NCBI GenBank assembly: GCA_025667525.1
Contig: CM046882.1
Span: 498,384,292 to 498,448,291, forward strand
Length of the DNA stretch: 64,000 nt
From: Glebionis coronaria
Lineage: Eukaryota; Streptophyta; Magnoliopsida; Asterales; Asteraceae
Direction: 5' to 3'
In this document: positions 55,901-64,000 of the stretch, one piece after another
Numbering within the stretch: position 1 is the stretch's first letter
Layout: each line of letters begins with the position of its first letter
Program-made: the position numbers and the translations under genes
The notes under the pieces: generated by a model
What the model saw: only the letters and a program-made list of their open reading frames with translations
What the model was told of the DNA's origin: nothing
The model's database searches: none

Positions 55901-58134
55901 TGATAGTAGTAAAAATACGTGTTTAGGAAAACAACATATAATGGGCAAGTATTAAACTCGATGATATAGGAAAACCGACGAATCGAATAAGTGCGAGTTC
56001 GTTCTCGAAGGAGGTGTAGTAGTTGAGTGCCAATTATATAAAATCAAATTTGGATTAGTGTCGTTTTTGGTTTAGAAGAGAGAAAATTAAAGACGAGCTA
56101 CGACTACGATTACACTACGACGTAATGACGTAAAACACGAATGTAAATACGTAAAACGTGACGAAATTAAAAGTTTAATCTAAAAATGAATTAAAAATGA
56201 AAACTAAGTTTAAAATAATATAAATAAGAATAAAAATTCAATAAATAAAATTTAAAACCTTTTATTCATTAAATATTCAATTTTAAATGCTAATTAAAGC
56301 CCTATAATTAAATATAATTAAGAAAAACCCCAAAATATTATTTTATTAAACTAATATCTCACTTATATTATTTAAAGACTAAAAAGTATTTTTCCTAAAT
56401 TTTAAAAACTGTTTTTCTATTTTTTAAACACTAAAAACAATTTTTAAACTAAAATAATGATTAAAAATAATAAAATAATGCTAAAGTTAATTTGACTTTT
56501 TAAAAAATCCTAAATTATATTAATGAATAGTAGAAAAATGAAAAAGTTTGAAAAAGGAAAATTTTTACACTAAAGGACAAAACAATTTTAACTAAAAACT
56601 ATTTAAACTTAAATTAAATCTAAATAATAACAAAATGAAGTGAACAGTAAACTTTTTTAAACTAAAAATCTTAAAATACTATTCTGAATCTAAGAAAATT
56701 TTTAAAACTGAAAAATGTAAAGTTTTTTCACTAAAAGACAAAAAACAGATTTATATAAAACCAATTAAAACTAAATTAAATCTAAAAAATGCAGATGAAC
56801 AGTAAAATAAAAACAAACTTTATGAAAAATCTCAAAATAAAATAACAAATCCAGGAAATTGAAAACACTTAAAATGGATAAACTTTATTCACTAAAGACA
56901 AAAAATTCAATAACTGATAGTGACACTTAAGGAACTTTTGTCCTTAGTGCCAGCAGTGGGAACTTTGTACTAACAGTGGGAACTTGGTTCCCACTGCTTG
57001 AAGCAGAAAAACGGGTCTAGGGGTTTTGAGCTTAGGAAAGCCTTGCTACTTGGTTTCTTGGGGAGACAAAGGCACCCCCCAACCAGTTGGGTTGTGGGAG
57101 TCACAACAAACAAGAAAATAAAAAAGATGCACACAAAATCACTCAAAACGGGCAACTGAATGTTTCTGATGTAACATGCAGGTCTGAGGACCTTTTGACT
57201 GATGCAAATGACAAGTTTGTGAGGTTCAAGCTACTATAACTTACACAAAACTCTACCAAATCATAAACAAACTAAAAACAATCCTAGATTAACCAAAATC
57301 TTACCAAATTACAAGATTGAAACCATATAATACTAGAGCAAACTAGGTTAATCCTACTGGTTTTTGACTATACTGTTTTACCCAAATGAACAAGTAACTT
57401 CTGATTTTATACTATACTTACTTAAAACAACTTACAGATATAACCTTAAACTAACCCAAAGAGCGTGTTTAAGCTGGATTCAACCCAAGTACCTGTCAAA
57501 TACTTGCCTCAAACCCCAATCCCAAACACCATTTTACTTGTTGAAAACCAGTTTTTAACAAACAAAACCTTAACCAACTAACATAAAAATCATTTTAAAA
57601 ATTTTAACATGCATATAACTTACAAATAACTCAAATCAAACCTAAATTGATACCAAGAACACTCAAACCTAAATTTCCACAAAAAAAAATCACATACAAT
57701 CTAAAAAAGGAAGGGAGTTCAAAAGATGTACCTCCCTTGGACTTATTCAGACCAAGGAGTCCACTTGATGCCCCTGCTTAACCCGATTTAAAGAGGTGAG
57801 CCTTTTTGGGAGATAAGTTATTGCTGATGAAGAGAAAAAAAAACATATATCTTCAACAAGATCTCACAGCTAAGGATCTACCACAATGTATACACCTGCA
57901 ATTACACGAACACAAACATAAAAGAAAAAGGTACTAGCTTAAAAAGATACTAAAATCTCTTTTGTCAGAAGGCTTTTAGTAGCTTTATGGGCAACAACTT
58001 GTTAAACAGAAAATACAAAGAGAACCAAAGAATTTTTTAAGCCACACTTTTGGAACCAATCACTTGAACTGAAATAAAAGTGACCAACCAATAGCTTATA
58101 TTAGCCTGTTTTTCTGCTTGGGTGTCAACCAATC
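55901..58134 (-). repeat. 5-prime LTR of the outer element (first 2.2 kb on the plus strand)
   Basis: Starts TGATAGTAGTAAAAATACG on the plus strand and is nearly identical to 36587-38794. It breaks off at 58134 after GTCAACCAATC, where a Tat element begins. The missing 1.3 kb, matching 38795-40134, should continue beyond that element outside the window. Confidence 0.9.
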
Positions 58135-58720
58135 TGATGGCGTATAGTCCCCAGCCGGGTCATAAACCCGACCCACGGGTACCACCCGCATCCGGCCTGT
58201 TACTAATGGGTTGGATTTATATCATTTAAAGCTTATGGGCTTCGAATGAACAATAGCCGCATACACGTGTGCGGCCCACGGCCCGTTACGGCCGGTACAG
58301 GGTTAAACTGAATCATAATCTTATTATGATTAGGATTTACCCCAAAGTAGAGGATATACACTCACCATAATTAGAAGACAACAATCAAGCTAATTATGGG
58401 ACTTATCCTTTGCTTGGGGCCGAAGCATCGGTGACAGCCCATTAGGGTTTCACCACCTATATAAGGAACCCCCAAGGGTTCCATAGAGGTATTACATTCT
58501 ACACACTCTCAACTCATCCGATTCCATAACCCTAACCGATTACTTACTCTCACGCCGGAGTCTAATCGTGGGATACATTCCCACGGTAAGCCTAACGCGT
58601 GTTGTTTTAGTGTGCAGGATCCCAACCAAATATTTCACTTGGTGCAGGAGCCGGAGCCCAGCCAACCCGAATTAAGCCTAATTCGGGTCTAGCAAGGAAC
58701 ATCCAACTTTTGTATCAACA
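58135..58720 (+). repeat. 5-prime LTR of the Tat element
   Basis: About 586 bases, starting TGATGGCGTATAG and ending TATCAACA before the primer-binding site. The CAATC in front of it is the likely left target-site duplication. A TATATAAG box is at 58458-58465. Confidence 0.8.
58458..58465 (+). promoter_or_regulatory. TATA box of the Tat LTR
   Basis: TATATAAG about 325 bases into the LTR, followed by GGAACCCCC and a CA-rich start-like region. Confidence 0.6.
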
Positions 58721-58723
58721 AGT

Positions 58724-58740
58724 TGGCGCCATCCGTGGTA
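58724..58740 (+). other. Primer-binding site of the Tat element
   Basis: TGGCGCCATCCGTGG starts four bases after the LTR end, the usual TGGCGCC-type site of this superfamily. Confidence 0.7.
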
Positions 58741-58924
58741 CAAGTACACTAAGCTAGAGCAAATCTCATCTCGATCTCTCTCTATGACGAAAGGACATCC
58801 GTAAGGAAACCCCAAGAACACAAATCCTGCGAATCGGAAGTCCACAAGGGACGGGATACTCATCCCCACTCTGTCCCCCGACAACCAAACAAGTGGACCG
58901 AATAACCAGAGCCTTTTTCAGTCC

Positions 58925-60856
58925 ATGAGTGGAGTAGGCACGTCCGCTATCACCCCACCACCAACCTCGACCTTGGACAACCCTGATCCAGGGAGCGCGC
59001 CTAAGCCCCCTAACAAGGAGCCGCGCAGGCCATCGACCGAGGAAGAAGTAGAAGTAGAACCACTTAGTGAGGAAGATCTCGCTCGAGTTCTCAGGCAGAA
59101 CTTCGAGAGGATCGTCCTAGGAATCGCGTCCAGGTTAAACCTAGGTAGGAACCTCCAATCTAGGCTCAACTTTGGCAGGGCCGCATCCGGCACCTCTCCT
59201 CAGACTCAAAGGAAGAAGAGGGCGTGGCCCTAGGAACGAAACCTCTTTGAGGAAACCCCTCAACCTAGGAATGTGTTCGAGCGCATAGGGGATCGTGTCA
59301 TGCAGGAACTACTACAATCTCGTGAAGAAGGAGATAGATCCGATGATTCAGCCGAACGGCCGGACCTGGAATTAACCAGGAACAATCGCCGCACAAGTGT
59401 GTGGGATAGGATGAATACCGGGAAAAAGGCTCCTAGCTCTTCTCATAGAGAGGATCCTTTACCAAAAGGTGGGGCACCGCCCCCTTCCCCCGATCCATCA
59501 GGAGAGGATTCGGATGACCATCCACCCAAGCGTCGTCGATCTAGGCGTACTCCTCCACCGCCACCAGACGATGAAGAGTACTACTGTGGCCCCTATTATC
59601 GTGAGGCGGAAGCGGAAGATATCTCCCGCCCATGGTGTGATCCTAATCTCATCCGTCCATGGTGTGATCCTAGGGAAGATCCTTTTACTCTCCGCATACG
59701 GAATTACTCCGAGGATAAAAAGCGTCACATGCCGGCGTGCGTCAAGACTTATGATGGGTCTGGTGATCCGGATGATCACTTAAAGATATTTGACATGTAG
59801 GCGAAAATTGAACAATGGCCCATGCTTATATGGTGCCAGATGTTCAATTCAACCTTGATCGGCAATGCTCGTGATTGGTTTGAGGGACTTCCTCCCCGAA
59901 GCATTGATAGCTTCACTGAACTGCGTACTGCGTTAAAAAACAATTATACTCAGCGAAAGAAGTATAATAGGGACCCGGTCTCATTAGCAACCGTCAAGCA
60001 ACGGCCTGGGGAATCTACGAAGGCCTTCACCGAACGCTTCAATGATGAGTGCACGCGCACAAAGACAATGCCGGAACTTCTAAAAATTTCCGATTATATG
60101 CATGCCATAACAGACAGGGAATTAATTAGACGCCTCAACGACAAGCGACCAGAGAGGTATGACGACCTCATGGAAAGGGTCAGGAACTTTATAGAAGGAG
60201 AAACCGCGGTAGCCGTGGCCTATCCTACAAAGGGAAACAACTATAGGTCAAACGACCAATCCAGGAGACAGTCGGGTGGTCAAAACAACCAAAGCAGTGG
60301 AAGGAGCTCGGACTACAAGAGCCAAAACAAAGGAGGAAGGTCGGAGGACAAGTTCACCCCCTTAAAGATGTCCTATCGGGAGATCCTGCTGACTGAAGGG
60401 CCCAACTTCCCAAGACCCCCCCCCCCAATGACGACTCCGGTGGACCGTTGTCAAGGAAATCGCTTCTGCGAATTCCACAACGACAAGGGCCACGACACGG
60501 AGGAATGTATCCAGCTCAAGAAGCATATTGAGTCACTGATAAAATCAGGCAAACTCAAACATTTGGTCAAGGATTGGAAGGAAGGAAAGGATAACAAGAA
60601 GCACGATAAGAAGGATCCCCAAAAGGACAAACCTTCGACCATATATATGATCCAATCTTGGCAACGCCGTACAAAGCAGAAAATTAGCCAAAAATTTTCA
60701 CGCGGCAGAGAAATCTCATTCTCTCCCATCATGACAAGTGACGTAGCCGATGCACCTATCATGATTGAGGTAAGCATTGGAACACACAATGTTCGCTGTA
60801 TGTATGTGGATGGAGGGTCATCAGTAGAAGTACTGTACGAACACTGTTTCGTATAG
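58925..60856 (+). pseudogene. Gag of the Tat element
   Basis: One frame with in-frame TAG at 59231-59233 and 59798-59800. It opens MSGVGTSAITPPPTST, has an acidic and Pro-rich linker and a KRRRSRR basic patch. The gag core carries RHMPACVKTYDGSGDPDDHL, then LIGNARDWFEGLPPRSI, FTERFNDECTRTK and LRRLNDK-like segments. A zinc-binding stretch CEFHNDKGHDTEECIQLKKH follows (~60470). The protease begins before the frame ends (MYVDGGSSVEVLY; DGGSS where DTGSS-type sites lie). Known: this is the retrotransposon gag core of Ty3/gypsy. Confidence 0.85.
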
Positions 60857-61275
60857 CTACGACCAGAAATAAGAAGCCAATTAGTACCGGCCACGTCGCC
60901 GCTCATCGGCTTTAGTGGAGACACCATCTGGCCAATAGGACAGCTGCGTCTGCTAGTAACCATTGGGAATGAAGAGCATTCCACCACGGTGTGGATGAAC
61001 TTTATGGTGATACGCTCACACTCTCCGTACAATGGGATAATAGGAAGACCAGGTATCCTGGCCATACGGGCAGTACCCTCCACAACTCACGGAATGATTA
61101 AATTCCATGTGGAAGGAGGAATTGTCACCATCTATAATTCAATCATGCCAGCATCCGAATGTCATGCCGTGGCAACACCAGTCCTACCGGTCCCCACCAA
61201 GGAAGGATCACCACCCCCAACTGGAGGGTGGCAATCCATCCTGATTATCCGGAACAAGAGGTGTCCATAAGAGGA
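60857..61275 (+). pseudogene. Protease end and linker of the Tat element
   Basis: After TAG at 60854-60856 the same frame continues with LIGFSGDTIWPIGQL and YNGIIGRPGILAIRAVPST, the C-terminal half of the aspartic protease. A frame change near 61160-61270 leads into the reverse transcriptase. Confidence 0.75.
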
Positions 61276-62520
61276 ACGCTCTCGGATAGCGGCAAGAGGG
61301 CCATGTGCTCTCTTCTGAAAGCAAACTTGGATGTATTCGCATGGGAGACCAAGCATATGACGGGTGTGCCACGTGCGATAGCAGAACATAAACTCCAAAT
61401 CCGTTAGGGATATCCCCCCGTTAAGCAAAAGAAGCATGGTCAGGCACCAGAACGCAGCCAAGTAATATTGGATGAAGTACGGAAATTAGTGGATGCATGA
61501 ATTATGTGCGAGGTATACTACCACGAGTGGTTATCCAACCCGGTCATGGTCAAGAAGCATGACGGGAGCTGGCGCATGTGTGTGGACTTCACAGACCTAA
61601 ACAAAGCATGTCCACAAGACTGCTATCCGTTACCAGAGATTGATTGGAAGGTGGAATCCCTATGTGGATATCTCTTTAAGTGCTTCTTAGACGCATACAA
61701 AGGATACCACCAGATCCAGATGGCAGAAGAGGACACGGAGAGGACGGCGTTTCATACTAGTCAAGGCGTATACTGTTATACAAAATTACCATTCGGACTA
61801 AAGAACGTCGGGGCAACATATCAGCGACTCGTTGATAAAGCCTTCGAATCATAGATAGGCCTCAACCTTGAGGTCTATGTTGACGATCTAGTCATCAAAA
61901 GTCATACGGAGGAGGCACTTCTCCGCGACGTCCAAGAGACGTTTGACACATTGAGGAGGATTAATATGAAACTGAATCAAAAAAATGCACGTTTGGGGAA
62001 ACTGAAGGGATGTTCCTTGGATATATGATTGATCCAAACGACATCAAGCCTTGTCCGGAAAAGACGGACGCGGTGATACAGTTACTGTCTCCTCAGACGC
62101 GAAAAGAGGTACAATCTTTAAATGGAAAGATGGCCGGGCTAAACATGTTCTTGTCGAAATCCGCGAAGAAGTCACTCCCCCTATTCAAAACACTCAAGAA
62201 GTGTATCAAGAAGGGAGATTTCTATTGGACAAAGGAAGCTGAGGAAGCTTTTGGTCAGCTTAAACAACACCTCGCAGCTCTTCCCATGCTAGTCGCACCC
62301 TGACCTAAGGAAGAGCTCATCATGTATCTGTCGGCTACATATGGAGCAATAAGTGCGGTACTTATGACGAATAGGGACACAATCCAAACTCCGATCTACT
62401 CCATAAGTAGAACACTACAAGGGCCGGAGTTGAATTATTCCTCTATGGAGAAATTGGTTTTGGCATTAGTATTCGCCACAAAACGGTTACGCCGGTACTT
62501 TCAGGCGCACCAATTGTGGT
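61276..62520 (+). pseudogene. Reverse transcriptase and connection/RNase H of the Tat element
   Basis: Segments include FAWETKHMTGVPRAIAEHKL, KKHDGSWRMCVDFTDLNKAC, CFLDAYKGYHQI and the catalytic EVYVDDLVIKS (about 61880). Stops lie at 61408, 61498, 61854 and 62303. After the RT come FLGYMIDPNDIKP and FYWTKEAEEAFGQLKQHL, then LSATYGAISAVLM. Several frame changes; not functional. Confidence 0.85.
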
Positions 62521-63100
62521 TATTACTGATCAACCAATAAAACAAATCATCCCAAAACCAGACGTAGCCGGCAGGCTACAGGAGTGGAGCATTCTGCTAG
62601 GAGAGCATAACATCTCCTATAGACCAAGGACCACGGTCAAAGGCCAAATCTTGGCAGACTTCTTGGTTGAGAAGCTAGATGAGGACGGACCAGTAACACA
62701 ACGAGATGAAGCTCCAGCAGAACCATGGGTATTATTCACTGACGGATCCTCGTGCACGGATAGATCAGGAGCTGGTCTCATCCTTACGAATTCGGAAGGA
62801 ATGGAGTTTACATACGCCCTGCGCTTTGAGTTCACAACAACCAATAATGAGGCAGAATATGAAGCGTTGATTGCGGGTTTAAAAATCGCCGCTAGAATGG
62901 GAGTCCACAACCTTGAGGCCTACCTGGACTCACGGCTTGTCGCGAACCACATTCTAGGGGGTTACGTAGCCAAGGATGACAACATGGTTCGATACTTGGA
63001 GAAAGTCATGTCGCTCATCGCTACTTTCAGCTAGTTTTCTATCAAACAGGTACCAAGAGGTGAAAACAAGAAGGCGGACGCTCTTAGCAAAATTGCGTCT
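62516..63100 (+). pseudogene. Second (archaeal-type) RNase H of the Tat element
   Basis: The stretch WVLFTDGSSCTDRSGAGLIL, then ALRFEFTTTNNEAEYEALIA and GVHNLEAYLDSRLVANHILG carries D, E and D of RNase H in the arrangement seen in Tat elements, in addition to the usual RNase H. It ends at TAG near 63034. Confidence 0.82.
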
Positions 63101-64000
63101 ACAAGTTTCGCCCACTTATCCAAACAAGTCTTGGTAGAAATATTAAAGGAAAAGTCTATAACGGAAGGGGAAGTCGCAGCTATAGTTGAGGAAGATGGAC
63201 CTACATGGATGACCCCGATCATCGGCTATTTAACTGATGAAACCCTTCCGGATGAGGAAAAGGCGGCACGACGTATCAGAAGGAAGTCACAGCACTTTGA
63301 GCTTCGAGAAGGTATTATTTACAAGCGCTCTTTCTTACAGCCGTGGTTGCGGTGTGTTGGGCCACGCCAGGATACTTATGTGATCAGTGAGATACATGAA
63401 GGGCTATGCGGTATGCACGCAGGTCCCCGATATGTAGTGGCACGAGCTCTACGCACAGGATATTATTGGCCTACTATGCACAGGGATGCACGCGACATGA
63501 TTCGTAAATGCAGTGATTGCAAAGTGCACAGACCAGTACCGCGACATCCGCAGCAGGAACTAACACCCATCACGTCCTCATGGCCATTCTATAAGTGGGG
63601 GATAGACATTGTAGGACCTTTTCCCGTGGCTGTAGGGGGAGTTAAGTTCTTGATTATCGCAATGGACTACTTCACAAGATGGATAGAAGCTAAAGTGGTC
63701 AAATACATTACGGGTAAGCAGGTTAAAAAGTTTGTATGGGAAAACATCGTATGCCGTTTTGGTTTGCCATGAGAGATTATCTCGGACAACGGGAAGCAGT
63801 TTGCGAATAACCCATTCAAAGACTGGTGCGCAGCATTGAATATCACGCGGCGCTTCGCATCTGTTAAGCACCCGCAGACAAATGGTCTTGTGGAACGGGT
63901 AAATAGAAGCATAGGTGAAGGCATCAAGGCACGCCTGGATGAAAGAAGTGCAAAATGGGTAGATGAGCTGCCACATGTTCTATGGGCACATAGGACTATC
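63101..64000 (+). pseudogene. Integrase of the Tat element (partial)
   Basis: The zinc-binding domain has HEGLCGMHAGPRYVVARAL...CSDCKVHRPV, followed by the core: GIDIVGPFPVAVGG (first D), ISDNGKQF (second D) and TNGLVERVNRSIGEGI (E). A TGA at about 63770-63772 interrupts it. The window ends inside the core domain. Confidence 0.85.

Larger units (their letters stand above)
58135..64000 (+). mobile_element. Ty3/gypsy retrotransposon, Tat lineage (5-prime part, runs off the window)
   Basis: It begins with a TG-starting LTR inside the right LTR of the outer element. The order is gag, protease, RT, RNase H, integrase, all in decayed frames. An additional archaeal-type RNase H (FTDGSSCTDRSGAGLIL) is the hallmark of the Tat lineage. 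It is markedly more GC-rich than the other elements. The 3-prime LTR is beyond the window. Confidence 0.88.

Overview
The window looks like nuclear DNA of a flowering plant, most likely a daisy-family (Asteraceae) species. This is an inference from remembered family features: Athila-type gag proteins opening with MRTR and carrying a CxxCGGxH zinc knuckle, and an L1 ORF1 with an RRM-type amino end. Of 64 kb, only about 5.5 kb is ordinary host gene space. I can support two host genes, both on the minus strand: a two-exon gene for a DUF1685-like protein (6477 to 5556) and a seven-exon gene for the SUMO E3 ligase MMS21/HPY2 (12020 to 7519). For MMS21 I derived every splice junction by eye; it gives a continuous 256-residue reading frame with the SP-RING zinc ligands present. 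I recognised no tRNA, rRNA or organellar gene.

Left part (1-12.8 kb). A non-LTR retroelement copy (597-3899) has one reading frame broken by only two in-frame stops. Its architecture is unusual for plants: an N-terminal zinc-finger-like motif, RT, CPVC knuckle and a C-terminal endonuclease-like domain (R2-like order) instead of an N-terminal APE. Next come a hAT MITE with an exact 8-bp target-site duplication (4428-4598) and a degraded relative, then the two host genes. MMS21 introns hold a 1.1-kb foldback-type element, a SINE tail and tandem repeats.

Middle part (12.8-36.6 kb). A complete Mutator-like element (12847-17672) has 195-bp TIRs, a 9-bp TSD, a decayed transposase and an apparently intact convergent gene for a GRF zinc-finger protein. 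A decayed L1 LINE (18650-24201) carries a GGTACC-rich hAT MITE with a perfect TSD in its endonuclease region. A 4.6-kb Helitron on the minus strand (24492-29090) has a classic hairpin/CTAG end and captured exon-like segments. The rest, to 36.6 kb, is AT-rich sequence with MITE-like elements, LTR-like debris, tandem arrays and a 23-G run.

Right part (36.6-64 kb) is a nest of retrotransposons. The outer element lies on the minus strand; its 3.5-kb LTRs are at 36587-40134 and from 55901 on. It encodes gag and protease but no recognisable RT or integrase. A second Athila-like element, also gag/protease only (43362-52188, TSD ACGAG), sits inside it on the plus strand. A Mutator-type MITE (55388-55724, TSD TTTAGGAAA) sits in its leader, and a Ty3/gypsy element of the Tat lineage (58135 to beyond the window) interrupts its right LTR. 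The two gag-only elements share a 3-prime non-coding domain with an identical 20-base hairpin next to an internal polypurine tract. They probably depended on enzymes of full-length relatives elsewhere.
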